A stretch of DNA of 45,865 bases from assembly GCA_023299885.1 (NCBI GenBank), contig JALZUS010000065.1, forward strand, positions 1 to 45,865. The letters run 5' to 3'. The translations under genes were made by a program, and so were the position numbers. The stretch is from Bdellovibrionales bacterium (GTDB lineage: Bacteria; Bdellovibrionota; Bdellovibrionia; Bdellovibrionales; UBA1609). A model generated the notes under the pieces. That model did no database searches. It saw nothing but the letters and a program-made list of their open reading frames with translations, and had not been told where the DNA came from. This document shows, piece by piece, positions 8,966 through 19,033 of the stretch (position 1 is the first letter of the stretch; the number at the start of each line of letters is the position of its first letter).

Positions 8966-9703
8966 TTATAAAATATCTTTTACGAAATAATCTTCTAAAC
9001 TCACTGAACCATCAAGGCTGTTAAGAAGTTTGCTTGTTTCGCCCTGGTACATCAGAGCCCCTTCTTTTAAAATAACTAGCTCTTTACAAAGCTTTTCCAC
9101 GTCATTTAATAAGTGGCTACTAAAAAAGATAGCCGTACCCTGAGAAGAAACCTCTAAAATAATGTCTTTCATGGCTTTACGTCCATCAGGATCTAGGCCT
9201 GACATTGGCTCATCAAGGACAACAAGCTCTGGTTCATGAATTAAAGCTTGGGCTAGACCTACTTTTTGAAGCATACCTTTTGAATAATCCCTAAGGGCTT
9301 TATCGCGTGCGCCCCATAAGCCCATTTTCTTTAATAAGTCATCGGCTCTTGATTTTAATAATTTCTTAGTCATTCCACCTGTTAACGAACCATAAAAAAC
9401 TAAAAATTCATGACCGGTTAAGTATTGGTAAAAATAAGGACGCTCTGGCAAAAAGCCTAATTTCTTTTTTATATTTGAATTTAAAGCAGGCTCTCCAAAG
9501 TAGTTGAATTCACCTTCATCTGGAAAAACCAAACCCAACATACATTTCATTGTTGTTGTTTTGCCAGCACCATTAGCTCCAAGAAATCCAGTTATAGACC
9601 CAGCTTTAATACTAAAATCAAAACCTTTAAGCACTAATTGCTTAGGCGAATAAAAATTTTTTTGAAATGATTTCTTTAAACCTTTAACACTAAATACTTC
9701 CAT
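8966..9703 (-). CDS. pilH: ABC transporter ATP-binding protein, PilH-like
   Basis: The 245-residue cytoplasmic ATPase pairs with the neighbouring ABC-2 permease. Walker A is GANGAGKTT (near residue 42), the signature is the variant YSKGM in place of LSGGQ, and Walker B is LVVLDEPMSGLDP followed by the switch histidine in SSHLL. By position it corresponds to M. xanthus PilH in the pilGHI transporter. No pilG counterpart is present between this operon and carB. It begins the pilH-pilI-pilD operon, with carB transcription coming from upstream in the same direction. The ATPase call is certain; a specific pilus role is inferred from context. Confidence 0.82.
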   Translation of the reverse strand: MEVFSVKGLKKSFQKNFYSPKQLVLKGFDFSIKAGSITGFLGANGAGKTTTMKCMLGLVFPDEGEFNYFGEPALNSNIKKKLGFLPERPYFYQYLTGHEFLVFYGSLTGGMTKKLLKSRADDLLKKMGLWGARDKALRDYSKGMLQKVGLAQALIHEPELVVLDEPMSGLDPDGRKAMKDIILEVSSQGTAIFFSSHLLNDVEKLCKELVILKEGALMYQGETSKLLNSLDGSVSLEDYFVKDIL

Positions 9704-9791
9704 AGCTTAAGGGTGCACAAAAATTATTTCTGATGCAACAAAAGCCGAGTAAATCTAAGACCTTAGGTTGATATCAAAAAACAAAATTCCC

Positions 9792-12700
9792 CTACAAAGG
9801 GCTTATAGTCACTAGACCTTTTTGACTATTCTGTAGTGCCAGCAAAAATGAATCTGCAGCATCGCTCTCTGTAATGCATGGCACAGAGTAGTCTATACAG
9901 CTTCTTCTAATATCAAAGCTAGCTTCAATAGCTTGGCGTCCAGACGTTGTGTTAATAACCAAACAAATTTCGCCAGAGCGTATTCTGTCTACGCAATTAG
10001 GTCGACCTTCATGAACCTTTTTAACTGTTTTGCACTTTATATTATGATCTTCGAGGAAATCAGCTGTCCCTTTGGTGGCGCACAAACTATAACCCATAAA
10101 AATAAACTGCTTTGCTAAAGGCAGTAATAAGTCTTTATCTTTATCTCTTAAAGACATAAAGATTTCTCCAGAGGCTGGTAAATCATAATGGCTTGAAATA
10201 AAAGATTTCATTAAGGCATCAGCATAATTACTCGCTCTCCCCATACTCTCACCTGTAGACTTCATTTCTGGCCCTAAAATAGAATCAGCCTTTGAAAACT
10301 TTTTAAATGGAAAAACAACACCCTTAACTGATACTATCTCCGTATCTTTCCAATCATAGTTACTGCCAACAATATTAGACTGTGGCTTTCTAAGTATTGC
10401 CTGTACTCCTAAATCTACAAAAGGCTTACTTGTCGCTTTCGCAATAAAAGGCACACTCCTAGAGCTTCTTGGGTTAGCTTCAATCATATAGACTTCGTCA
10501 TTTTTAATGGCTAGCTGTAAATTAAGAAATCCATAGATATCTAATGTTTCTGCCAACTGCTTACTTAAAGCTTCTATTTTTCTACCAGTAGACTTCTTAA
10601 GTCTTTGTGGCGGCAACACTCCCATACTGTCACCGCTATGCACACCCGCGCGCTCTATATGCTCAACAATACCGCCAACCAAAGTCCATCCTTCACCCCT
10701 TACAAGGTCAACGTCTACCTCAAGGGCTGATTCTAAAAAGTGCTCCATTTGGCATTTATTTTTTTCACTAATGACATAACCATGTCTTTCAAAATAACTT
10801 GCTAAATCATGGTCTGACTCTACAACCTCCATGCGCCTGCCACCCAACACATAACTTGGCCTACATATAATAGGGTAACCAATTTCTTGTGCCTGCACTT
10901 GCGCCTCATCATACGTCACAACAGCGGCAGACTCTGGCAGCTTAAAATCTAAAGTTTTACAGATTTCGCTAAAACGCTTTCTGTCTTCTGCCAAATCCAT
11001 GGCCTCTAAGCTTGAACCCAATATCTTATAACCCTGACTTACAAGGTAAGGCGAAATATTAATAGGAGTTTGTCCACCTAACTGAGCTACAAATCCTTCT
11101 GGCTGCGTGTATCTTAAAATTTCTGCAACAGACTCACTAGTAACCGGCTCAAAAAATAAATAATCAGAAGTATCATAATCTGTGGAAACAGTTTCTGGGT
11201 TAGAGTTAATCATTACAACAGCATAACCTTCTTTTTGAAACTGCTTTACACTTCGTACACAAGTGTAATCAAACTCAACACCTTGGCCAATCCTATTAGG
11301 CCCACTCCCCAATAAGGCCACCACTGGCTTTTTCGACTTTAAATACTCACTCTCTCTAGCGCTCCAATAAGAAGAGTAAAAATAAGGAGTTTCAGACTCA
11401 AACTCTCCAGCGCAAGTATCCACCTGCATATAGTCTGGGAAAATCTTATGATCTTCCCTTTGGCTTAATACTTGGATTTCTGCGCAATCTTTTAGGCGAG
11501 CTATATGAAAATCACTAAACCCGTATCTTTTAGCTTTAAGCAATAACTTATTAGTCAGCTTATTATTTTTTATAACATTTTCGAGTGCTACTATTTCTGA
11601 AATCTGTTCTAGAAACCAATAAGAAATTTTTGTCTTACTGTAAATTTCATCGACACTCATGCCTTCACGAAAAGCTTGTACTAAATATAAAGCTCGCTGG
11701 CTATTTGGAATTAATATTTTTTCTTCTTTAAATAAAACTTCTGGAAAAGACTCTTGTGCGCTCTCTAGTGACAAAAAAGCTTTAGAAAATGACTCTTTAA
11801 AAGTACGTCCAATACTCATAGCTTCGCCCACACTTTTCATTTGTGTAGAAAGCTCATCAGCAACTCCTTTAAATTTTTCAAAAGCAAACCTAGGAACCTT
11901 AGTCACAATATAATCTAGAGCGGGCTCATAGCATGAGGGCGTAGTCTTGGTAATATCATTAGTAATTTCATCAAGATGAAACCCTACAGACAATAACGCT
12001 GCAATCTTTGCAATCGGAAACCCTGTGGCCTTACTTGCCAAAGCCGAAGAACGGCTAACTCTAGGGTTCATTTCAATAACAACTCGCTTTTTTGTATCAG
12101 GACAAACTGCAAACTGGATATTAGCTCCACCCGTTTGCACACCCACTGCCTCTACAATTTTTTGCGCTTCGTCACGCATATCTTGATACTCTTGGTCCGA
12201 TAAGGTTTGCTGTGGCGCTACCGTTATGCTGTCGCCTGTATGCACTCCACAAGGGTCAATGTTTTCAATCGAACAAATGACAACAAAAGTACCCGCGGCA
12301 TCACGCATCACTTCTAGCTCGTACTCTTTCCAACCTAAAATACTTTCTTCAACTAGAACTTCTGATGTAGGGCTTTCATGTAAACCTAAAGAAATCTTTT
12401 GTTTGTATTCTTCTAGCGAGTAAGCGATACCTCCGCCGCCACCACCCAAAGTATAATTAGGACGCAGTATTAACGGGAAGCCAAATTGCTTGGCTACCTC
12501 CAGTCCTTGATCAAAATTGCGAACCATTACATTTTTTGTCGACTTGGCTCCAACAGAAATTAATAAGTCATTAAATTTTTCACGATCTTCTGCACGCTCA
12601 ATAATTTCAGCGTCTGCCCCTAACATTTCTACATTGTATTTTTTAAGGATACCTAGCTGATCCAACTGTAAACCTAAATTTAAAGCAGTCTGGCCACCTA

Positions 12701-12968
12701 AAGTAGGTACTATAGCTTGTGGTTTTTCTTTTTTAATAATTTCTTCTAAATACCTGGGCTCTAAAGGCTCTATATAAACCCTTGTCGCAATCTCTGGGTC
12801 TGTCATTATCGTGGCTGGGTTAGAGTTAACTAAAACAACTTCGTAACCCTCTTTCATTAAAGCTTTGCAGGCTTGTGTGCCGGAGTAATCAAACTCACAG
12901 GCTTGGCCAATTACAATAGGGCCACTTCCAAGAATAATAATTTTTTTGAGGTCATGTCTTTTTGGCAT
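9792..12968 (-). CDS. carB: Carbamoyl-phosphate synthase large subunit
   Basis: CarB makes carbamoyl phosphate from bicarbonate, two ATP and ammonia delivered from CarA, feeding pyrimidine and arginine synthesis. The 1058-residue length is close to the usual 1070. The two homologous ATP-grasp halves are visible: [19 protein letters not shown] at the first N terminus and [18 protein letters not shown] near residue 556. Each half is followed by a glycine-rich ATP loop ([15 protein letters not shown] and [12 protein letters not shown]). The C-terminal 120 residues form the MGS-like allosteric domain with [13 protein letters not shown]. It is the last gene of the pyrB-carA-orf-carB operon. A weak CCCT/AGGG hairpin overlaps its stop codon, but I see no convincing terminator before pilH. 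Confidence 0.97.
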   Translation of the reverse strand: MPKRHDLKKIIILGSGPIVIGQACEFDYSGTQACKALMKEGYEVVLVNSNPATIMTDPEIATRVYIEPLEPRYLEEIIKKEKPQAIVPTLGGQTALNLGLQLDQLGILKKYNVEMLGADAEIIERAEDREKFNDLLISVGAKSTKNVMVRNFDQGLEVAKQFGFPLILRPNYTLGGGGGGIAYSLEEYKQKISLGLHESPTSEVLVEESILGWKEYELEVMRDAAGTFVVICSIENIDPCGVHTGDSITVAPQQTLSDQEYQDMRDEAQKIVEAVGVQTGGANIQFAVCPDTKKRVVIEMNPRVSRSSALASKATGFPIAKIAALLSVGFHLDEITNDITKTTPSCYEPALDYIVTKVPRFAFEKFKGVADELSTQMKSVGEAMSIGRTFKESFSKAFLSLESAQESFPEVLFKEEKILIPNSQRALYLVQAFREGMSVDEIYSKTKISYWFLEQISEIVALENVIKNNKLTNKLLLKAKRYGFSDFHIARLKDCAEIQVLSQREDHKIFPDYMQVDTCAGEFESETPYFYSSYWSARESEYLKSKKPVVALLGSGPNRIGQGVEFDYTCVRSVKQFQKEGYAVVMINSNPETVSTDYDTSDYLFFEPVTSESVAEILRYTQPEGFVAQLGGQTPINISPYLVSQGYKILGSSLEAMDLAEDRKRFSEICKTLDFKLPESAAVVTYDEAQVQAQEIGYPIICRPSYVLGGRRMEVVESDHDLASYFERHGYVISEKNKCQMEHFLESALEVDVDLVRGEGWTLVGGIVEHIERAGVHSGDSMGVLPPQRLKKSTGRKIEALSKQLAETLDIYGFLNLQLAIKNDEVYMIEANPRSSRSVPFIAKATSKPFVDLGVQAILRKPQSNIVGSNYDWKDTEIVSVKGVVFPFKKFSKADSILGPEMKSTGESMGRASNYADALMKSFISSHYDLPASGEIFMSLRDKDKDLLLPLAKQFIFMGYSLCATKGTADFLEDHNIKCKTVKKVHEGRPNCVDRIRSGEICLVINTTSGRQAIEASFDIRRSCIDYSVPCITESDAADSFLLALQNSQKGLVTISPL

Positions 12969-12994
12969 AGCGCTTACCTCCTTAAGGTCTACAG

Positions 12995-13642
12995 CTACAA
13001 ATTAAACTGAGAGTCATCGGCATATATTTTATCAGCCGACAAATGCTTATACTGATTTAATTTATGTCTCATTCTAAAAAGCTTAAATATTAATTTTTTA
13101 ATTTCAACTTTTTTAAGATCATCATCTTTAATTTTACGGATAGGCTTTATATGCTTGAGTATATACTTTTTCACTTCATCAGGATGGAAGCAAAAAGAGC
13201 CAGTAAATTGCATTACTTTTTCGTGCTCTATAACTCTAGCTTCAAAATAATCACCGACATGATACTCTAGAGCCATGTAGTTGTTTTTAATTTTTAATTT
13301 TTCTTTTGTAAATAAATCTCTTATTTTAATAATATCTTTTTTTACTTTTAAAAGCTCAAACATACTGTGCCTAGCTGCAGACGCATTTACCAAGAAGTCT
13401 TTTTCTTCCCTAAAATGACCATCTTCAGAAGCTAAACCTATAGCTGTGTTTCCAGTTTTTGTATTTTCACTGTATAAAAACCAATCATGAAATTGTCTTG
13501 TCTTAGACTCAAAGTTATCAGCATCTTCATCAATAATACCTGCTGCTTTTTCAAACTCACTACGAGCAACTGCTAAATCTTCTATATACTCTTCTTTATT
13601 AAAAAAAGTGATGAGCTTAGAATTGACCTGATCAAAATTCAT
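12995..13642 (-). CDS. Unknown protein encoded between carA and carB
   Basis: The 215-residue soluble protein has no signal peptide or membrane segment and is rich in Lys, Asp, Phe and Glu. I do not recognise a named family. Visible marks are an acidic N-terminal half with the aromatic motif [12 protein letters not shown] (about residues 49-60), a central [14 protein letters not shown] beta-like stretch, and a very basic C-terminal third. The D-WF-Y motif resembles one seen in some poorly characterised deltaproteobacterial proteins, but that is a loose impression. It starts one base before the carA stop region and ends 26 bases before carB, so it is cotranscribed with both subunits of carbamoyl-phosphate synthase. 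A role near CarAB or in pyrimidine control is only suggested by position. Confidence 0.8.
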   Translation of the reverse strand: MNFDQVNSKLITFFNKEEYIEDLAVARSEFEKAAGIIDEDADNFESKTRQFHDWFLYSENTKTGNTAIGLASEDGHFREEKDFLVNASAARHSMFELLKVKKDIIKIRDLFTKEKLKIKNNYMALEYHVGDYFEARVIEHEKVMQFTGSFCFHPDEVKKYILKHIKPIRKIKDDDLKKVEIKKLIFKLFRMRHKLNQYKHLSADKIYADDSQFNL

Positions 13643-14710
13643 TTAATTTAGCTCGCTCATGAAATAAGTAAAAAGTTCACGCGCCTCATGGGGCCCTGGA
13701 TGACTTTCAGGATGGTACTGAACACTAAAACATTTTTGTGCCGCTGACTTTAACCCTGCAACAGTATTGTCATTAATATTCCAGTGAGTCACATCTATCC
13801 CTTCAGGTAAACTTTTTTGATCAACAGCATACCCATGGTTTTGGCTAGAAACATAAACTTTTTTTAATAGCTCGTCTCTAATAGGATGGTTACTGCCACG
13901 ATGACCGAACTTAAGCTTATAAGTCTGCCCGCCTAATGCCAAGGCTAATATATGATGGCCCATGCAAATGCCCATAATATAAACTTTACCCAACAAACTC
14001 TTTACTGTTTCAACAGTTTTTTGCACATCTTTTGGGTCACCTGGTCCATTAGATAACATAACTCCATCAGGCTTAAAATTCATAATCTCTTGAGCACTCA
14101 CCCTGCTTGGGAAAACCCCCACTTCAGAGCTTGTATCTAAAAGCTCTCTTACAATATTTTTCTTACAGCCTAAATCAATAACAGCAACACGCGGTCCAGA
14201 TGTTTTTTTACCTTTTAATATTTGTACGTCTTTAGTTGTTGTTGCATAACACCAGTCTTTATCTTTTTGCTGCTCTTTTATAATTAAAAGCTTAGCCCTA
14301 GCTATAGCTTCTTCTTGAGTTTCAGCACTAACCATAGCGCCCCAAACAGTCCCTTTAGATCGCAAAGTTTTAACTAATCTACGAGTATCAACCTCATCCA
14401 TAGCTGGCACTCCTGATTTTTGAAGTAAATCCTTCCAACCACTTTCTCTCTTTGTGTCCTGAAGCTCTAGGCAAACAAATCCTTTAATCCAAATTTTTTC
14501 AGACTCCCAAAACTCTTTACTAACCCCGTAATTACCCTGCATAGGGGCCGTCATAACAACAATTTGCGAGTAGTAAGAAGGGTCTGTTGCAATCTCTTCA
14601 TAACCTGAGTGTGAAGTATTAAAAACAACCTCACCAGCGCTATCGCCACCTTTAATGCCATGCCACTGGCCTTCAAAAACTTCACCAGATTCTAAAACTA
14701 AGTAAGACAT
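13643..14710 (-). CDS. carA: Carbamoyl-phosphate synthase small (glutaminase) subunit
   Basis: CarA hydrolyses glutamine and passes ammonia to CarB. The 355-residue protein has the N-terminal CarA domain (LVLESGEVFEGQWHG, then FNTSHSGYEEIATDPSY) and a class I glutamine amidotransferase domain. The nucleophilic cysteine lies in GICMGHHILALALGG, and the catalytic His/Glu pair in QYHPESHPGPHE. The nucleophile elbow has Met in place of the common Leu, a harmless variant. Its ATG overlaps the end of pyrB by 13 bases, and the next gene begins at its stop, so the cluster is translationally coupled. Confidence 0.96.
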   Translation of the reverse strand: MSYLVLESGEVFEGQWHGIKGGDSAGEVVFNTSHSGYEEIATDPSYYSQIVVMTAPMQGNYGVSKEFWESEKIWIKGFVCLELQDTKRESGWKDLLQKSGVPAMDEVDTRRLVKTLRSKGTVWGAMVSAETQEEAIARAKLLIIKEQQKDKDWCYATTTKDVQILKGKKTSGPRVAVIDLGCKKNIVRELLDTSSEVGVFPSRVSAQEIMNFKPDGVMLSNGPGDPKDVQKTVETVKSLLGKVYIMGICMGHHILALALGGQTYKLKFGHRGSNHPIRDELLKKVYVSSQNHGYAVDQKSLPEGIDVTHWNINDNTVAGLKSAAQKCFSVQYHPESHPGPHEARELFTYFMSELN

Positions 14711-15606
14711 TCTTCCCCCAGTACAGCTAATAAAAGAGCGGCCCTAACATAAACACCATTTTCAACCTGCGTCCTCACTAAAGACTGCGGGCTTAATAAT
14801 ACTTCAGGCTCCATATCAACACCCGGAACATAAGGCCCAGGATGCATTACAAATTGATTAGCCCTCATTTGTTTTAAATACTTTGCTCTAAAGCAGTACT
14901 TACCCACATACTCTGACTCATCAAAGCTAAAATTAATATGGCGCTCTTTTTGAACTCTTAAAACCATAATAGCGTCACACCAGGCGATAGACTCTTCTAT
15001 AGTATTTATTCTTTTAAAGCCTTCAACAGTTTCTGAAAGCATAATACCCGGACAACAAACAGCCACTTCAACGCCTAGCTTTTTCATTAAATTAAAATTA
15101 GAACGAGCTACCCTACTATGAGCTACATCACCCACAATAACTAACTTTTTACCCTTTAAACTTCCTAAAGCCTCATCAAGAGTGAACGCATCCAATAAAG
15201 CTTGTGTGGGATGCAACGACTGCCCTTCACCACCACAAATTACAGGAGTTTTAACAGATCTTAAATACTCACCTAAACCCATGTCTTTATATCGAGCTAC
15301 AAGCACATCTGGTTTCATAGCGAGCAAAGTTTCAATTGTGTCCTCTAAACTCTCACCTTTTGTTAAACTTGAAGACCCATCATCTGTAAGTAAAAAAGTA
15401 TTTAACCCAATTTTTTTAGCTGCCACTTCAAAGCTTAAACGAGTGCGAGTACTTGGCTCTAAAAATAAAAGGCCCGCCATTTTATTAGATAAAACCTGTG
15501 GAAACATTTGAGTGTTTTTTATTTTTTTAGCTATTTGAAATAGATATTGGATATCACTTATTTTTAAGTTTTCTGTAGTAAATAAAGATTGACCATTTAG
15601 TGACAT
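14698..15606 (-). CDS. pyrB: Aspartate carbamoyltransferase catalytic subunit
   Basis: PyrB joins carbamoyl phosphate and aspartate to give N-carbamoylaspartate, the committed step of pyrimidine synthesis. The 302-residue enzyme has the carbamoyl-phosphate loop FLEPSTRTRLSFEVA (about residues 49-63), SLTKGESLEDT, the HPTQALLDAFTL motif and the MHPGPYVPGVDM segment that lines the aspartate site. No pyrI or pyrC homologue is visible nearby. It heads the operon with carA, an unknown gene and carB. The 83 bases upstream contain no clear terminator or attenuator, and the ATG lacks an obvious Shine-Dalgarno sequence. Confidence 0.95.
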   Translation of the reverse strand: MSLNGQSLFTTENLKISDIQYLFQIAKKIKNTQMFPQVLSNKMAGLLFLEPSTRTRLSFEVAAKKIGLNTFLLTDDGSSSLTKGESLEDTIETLLAMKPDVLVARYKDMGLGEYLRSVKTPVICGGEGQSLHPTQALLDAFTLDEALGSLKGKKLVIVGDVAHSRVARSNFNLMKKLGVEVAVCCPGIMLSETVEGFKRINTIEESIAWCDAIMVLRVQKERHINFSFDESEYVGKYCFRAKYLKQMRANQFVMHPGPYVPGVDMEPEVLLSPQSLVRTQVENGVYVRAALLLAVLGEECLT

Positions 15607-15689
15607 TAAAATTAATAGTAAGAAGCCTTATAAAAAGGGTCAATCAATACCCTCAGTGACTGAGTGCTCAATGGCTTTCAAATCAAATG

Positions 15690-16409
15690 CTAATGGACTG
15701 GCTTAAAAAACCTAGACCATCTTAGCTGTAATGGATCACAAACAGTCCCGCTCAATCTCTCATCACAGCTTAGCCATATAAAACTAGCCTTACCCATTAA
15801 ATTTTCAAGAGGCACAAAACCCCAAGAACGGCTATCAGCAGAACGGTCCCTATTATCGCCCATTACAAATAAATGACCTTCAGGGACCACTATATCAACA
15901 GCATCTCGATATCGATTAAACTTATTAAGTACAGTCACATACTGGCTATTGCCCTCATAATTAAGCTGTATTCTGTCGTAAGCATAATGCAAATCATACT
16001 CGTCAATATTAGGAAACCTCTTATTAAAGCTTTCTATGCTTATAGGCTTAAAAGTTGAAAACTCGCCATTAATTTTCATTTGCCCATTAGCAAAATAACT
16101 AATTTCATCACCTGGCAAGCCAATCACTCGCTTTACCATAAAGACGCCTTTTTTCTTAATATTTTTAAAAATGACAATGTCTTCACGGCTTGGAACCTTC
16201 GGCCCATAGATCCATTTTTTACTAAACGGATAGCGAAGCCCATAAGACCATTTTTTGACAGCCATATGATCGTTAATAAGTAAGGTAGGGATCATGCTGC
16301 CTGACGGGATAACAAAAGGCTCAAATAAAACCCATCTAAACGACATAAAAATTATAAGCGCAAAGCCTAATTTAGATAAAGATTTTATAAGTCGCTCTAA
16401 TTCAGACAT
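15690..16409 (-). CDS. lepB: Signal peptidase I (first copy)
   Basis: This membrane-bound serine protease removes signal peptides from exported proteins. The 239-residue protein has an N-terminal membrane segment (about 12-28), the catalytic serine in IPSGSMIPTL (near residue 38), the catalytic lysine in MVKRVIGLPGD (near 93) and box E in GDNRDRSADSRSWG. It lacks the second N-terminal membrane segment of the E. coli enzyme. A second, related copy lies at 20866-21594; both keep the Ser/Lys dyad. It lies downstream of the three unknown exported-protein genes (gap 47 bases), so it may be expressed with them. Confidence 0.93.
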   Translation of the reverse strand: MSELERLIKSLSKLGFALIIFMSFRWVLFEPFVIPSGSMIPTLLINDHMAVKKWSYGLRYPFSKKWIYGPKVPSREDIVIFKNIKKKGVFMVKRVIGLPGDEISYFANGQMKINGEFSTFKPISIESFNKRFPNIDEYDLHYAYDRIQLNYEGNSQYVTVLNKFNRYRDAVDIVVPEGHLFVMGDNRDRSADSRSWGFVPLENLMGKASFIWLSCDERLSGTVCDPLQLRWSRFFKPVH

Positions 16410-16456
16410 GCTTTATTGTTGCTGGGAATATCGGGAAAGTATAGGTAAAATGTAGG

Positions 16457-17380
16457 CTACTCTTGCTCTGAACCACTAATAGACTTTATAAACACAATCT
16501 CTGCATCACTTAAATCTTGGCTAAGCTCAATATTAACCCATTCAAGCTCAATATGACTCTGTGGCATATCGCTAGGGCTTGCTCCGTATGTGTTTTCTAT
16601 ATGCGCATCCACTGTATTACTAAAGAATTGGGCAGCTTGATAAGAATGTATACCTAAAGATGAAAATAAATACATACCAAGAGCTACAAGCGCATCTGTT
16701 TGGATTATCATAATCTTTTTAAAACCCATTACTGCTTTTTCTTTTTTTAAATTACTTATTTTATTTATTTTTTTCTTAAGCAGTGAAGCATAAATAACTG
16801 ACTCCTTGCCGGGCATAAGAAGTCCATATAGCTTACTAAATATATTAGTATTTAATTGATAAATTTGCTTAGGCCCAAGGCTTGGCGCAAGCTTCTCCTG
16901 GAGCTTAATTCTTTCTACAGCGAGCGCTTCTATTTCTATAATAGCTGATTTTATAGATTTACCATACACATTTCTACGAAGCCCCTCTTCAATACGCAAT
17001 GTTTTCGCATAAATCAAAGCATCGTATAAAGAGAGCAGTCTATAATTAATTTCTTCAGCTGTCTTAATTTCAACTTGAGGCCAAGTAATTATAATTTTCT
17101 TAGCCTTCTTTTCCTTTACTGTACTAATTTTAAAACCTTCAGGTTCTAAAGTTGGAAAAATATCTAAGTACTTATCAGCCACAAGCTCTTGATAGTCCAC
17201 AACTAAACCATTACTAGCTTGAGTTAATAATTTTAAAGCCTCATCTATACTGAAAATTTTATTTTCAGAAGCTAACTTAGATGCATAAAAATCTTTACCT
17301 AAGGCCTCTTCGCAAGGGTTTGCACAAGATAGCTTTCCTAAAAAAAGTAAGCCTAAAACAAGTAATAACCTTTTACTCAT
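16457..17380 (-). CDS. Unknown exported protein, third gene of a three-gene operon
   Basis: The protein has about 307 residues from the ATG at 17380. A TTG twelve bases upstream also opens the frame, but the ATG gives a cleaner signal peptide (MSKRLLLVLGLLFLG) ending near SCA-NP. The mature protein is largely alpha-helical and Lys/Leu/Ile-rich, with a hydrophobic stretch near residue 240 (MIIQTDALVALGMYLFSSLGI) that could be a membrane helix. I recognise no family. The start lies inside the last codons of the upstream DUF4105-like gene (8-base overlap), so the two are translationally coupled and probably work together in the periplasm or at the membrane. Confidence 0.75.
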   Translation of the reverse strand: MSKRLLLVLGLLFLGKLSCANPCEEALGKDFYASKLASENKIFSIDEALKLLTQASNGLVVDYQELVADKYLDIFPTLEPEGFKISTVKEKKAKKIIITWPQVEIKTAEEINYRLLSLYDALIYAKTLRIEEGLRRNVYGKSIKSAIIEIEALAVERIKLQEKLAPSLGPKQIYQLNTNIFSKLYGLLMPGKESVIYASLLKKKINKISNLKKEKAVMGFKKIMIIQTDALVALGMYLFSSLGIHSYQAAQFFSNTVDAHIENTYGASPSDMPQSHIELEWVNIELSQDLSDAEIVFIKSISGSEQE

Positions 17381-18413
17381 AACTAACACCAAACTTATTT
17401 ATAAGCGCTAAAATATTTTTTCTATGCTCTATGCCTTCTTTAGGTATAATATTATAAAGACTTTGTAATATTTTTGAACCGGAAGCTTCACATGAAGTTT
17501 TTAGCACTAACTCCTCTAAAGCATTAAGTACAGAGTAATCAAATGATTTTGCTGACAAAAAATCAAAATACAAATAATTATGAAAGTAACTCTTAATATA
17601 GCCAGCAGTTTGAACAGATACTTTTAAACATTTATTCAGCTCTTCAATTCTTAGGTTAATACCTCTTAGCTTATTTAAAGTAATATCTTGATGAAGACCT
17701 ATATAAACAGTCTGATACTTAAACAGCTGATTGCTTTCGTAAAGTATTTTAGGCACCAAGAATGGTATACGAGTAGAGTTTGACTTGCCGTGACTCAAAA
17801 AACCCTTAAAAGACTTTGGAAAAAATAACTCGTCTCTGTCTCCAGCTATATTTATTTTTTCTTTAGGATTTAGCAGGCTTTCATTAAGCCTTATTAGCGG
17901 CATAAGTACACAGTTTTTAGAAAGTATATCGTAATTAGGAAGATTGTCTTCATCTGCATTAAGGTCAGTATTTAATTTAGTTATGTATTTAGCTTTTGTT
18001 TCTTCGTCTGCATTAAGCTCATAAATGATAACAGACTGGTTTTTAATATAATAATGCCTCAAGTAGCTTGAAGACAAATAGAGGCTCACTGTAACCTTTG
18101 ACTCATTACCCATAAGATTAAAAAGTTTTAAGGTAGCTTTAACGGGGCTTTCAGACATTTCTTGCCCATCAATATCTGCACTGTAAGCAATAGCCTTACC
18201 TAAAAAAGGACTCCGGCCATTTTCAGAAATAATAGTAAAAGTATGTCCAAAGGAGCTTAAACCTTTACCTTTACTAGTAAAGCCAAAATAAATTCTAGTA
18301 TTTGGCTTAAAAGTTAAATTATAATTAGTGTTTGCAAGTAAAACTTTTGAACAAAGAAGAGCTATCGCTAAAAAACAATAGAATTTAAAGCTTTTAAAAC
18401 AGCTCCTCTTCAC
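17373..18413 (-). CDS. DUF4105-like (Lnb N-terminal-like) exported protein
   Basis: The 346-residue protein starts at a GTG; an AAGGAG site lies eight bases upstream, overlapping the end of the preceding gene. A signal peptide ends near LLAN-TN. The region at about residues 35-210 carries features of DUF4105 periplasmic domains: a conserved histidine in SSFGHTFTII, a tyrosine-containing IAYSADID stretch, YELNADEETKAKY, and the cysteine motif YDILSKNC. The remaining 140 residues are helical and unfamiliar. His plus Cys in such domains may form a catalytic pair, but that is inference and no activity can be claimed. It sits between a small membrane protein and another exported protein, forming an operon of unknown purpose. 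Confidence 0.6.
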   Translation of the reverse strand: MKRSCFKSFKFYCFLAIALLCSKVLLANTNYNLTFKPNTRIYFGFTSKGKGLSSFGHTFTIISENGRSPFLGKAIAYSADIDGQEMSESPVKATLKLFNLMGNESKVTVSLYLSSSYLRHYYIKNQSVIIYELNADEETKAKYITKLNTDLNADEDNLPNYDILSKNCVLMPLIRLNESLLNPKEKINIAGDRDELFFPKSFKGFLSHGKSNSTRIPFLVPKILYESNQLFKYQTVYIGLHQDITLNKLRGINLRIEELNKCLKVSVQTAGYIKSYFHNYLYFDFLSAKSFDYSVLNALEELVLKTSCEASGSKILQSLYNIIPKEGIEHRKNILALINKFGVSYE

Positions 18414-18415
18414 CT

Positions 18416-18838
18416 TTACTGCTCCTTACAGTAACTATTGCGGTTTTTGTTAAACTCTAAGATTACTTTTAATGCCTCTGGCTGATCCGCAGTAATACCT
18501 ATTTCGCTCGGGTTGATAAAGATAGGGCAGTTTTCTATAAACAAAGCTAAATCTACAGCTGCCTTTTCGCCAACCTCTGTGTTAATTTTAGTCCACTGCA
18601 AATTTGCTAACTCAGCTGCTGCTTCTTTATCAGCAGATTCTACAATGCGCTTAGAGTACGCTGATACACCGCCCACCACTACAAGTAGGCTAGTAATGAC
18701 TACCAATTTTGAACTCAACTCCGCTGTACTCTTCAAAAAATCAAAACCTACCCTAGAGTCGGCGTGACCACTTACAGAAAAAGAAAGACAAGCAACTAAA
18801 GAAAGCGCACAGGCTAATTTATTTATTATTTGTTTCAT
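18416..18838 (-). CDS. Small exported or membrane protein of unknown function
   Basis: The 140-residue protein has an N-terminal signal-like segment (about residues 7-26, ending SGHADS) and a second hydrophobic segment (about 44-63), followed by a charged, Ala/Glu-rich helical tail with two cysteines near the end. The ATG has a strong GGAGG site eight bases upstream. It is the first gene of the three-gene unit leading to the DUF4105-like gene, and it is divergent from the S41 protease. I recognise no family. Its topology would leave the C-terminal part facing either side of the membrane depending on whether the first segment is cleaved. Confidence 0.72.
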   Translation of the reverse strand: MKQIINKLACALSLVACLSFSVSGHADSRVGFDFLKSTAELSSKLVVITSLLVVVGGVSAYSKRIVESADKEAAAELANLQWTKINTEVGEKAAVDLALFIENCPIFINPSEIGITADQPEALKVILEFNKNRNSYCKEQ

Positions 18839-19033
18839 TTATATCCTCCTAAGTTATTGAATATACTTATTTAATGCATCGCACAATAAATAGCAACAAC
18901 TCCTAAGGACCAATGAAAAAAATGCAGACTTTCTCGCAGCCCTCAACTGTCTACATATTTTACACTCAAGTAGATATTACCACTCCCTAAGTTTTTATAA
19001 GCTATTATAAGCACCAAGCCTTATGATTACTTT

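Noticed and set aside
9780..9800. Intrinsic terminator at the end of carB
   Set aside because: The CCCT/AGGG stem is four base pairs, overlaps the stop codon, and the following T-rich tract is interrupted.
15640..15665. CTCAG-TGA-CTGAG palindrome between lepB and pyrB as a terminator or attenuator
   Set aside because: The stem is only five base pairs and there is no T run or leader-peptide arrangement.
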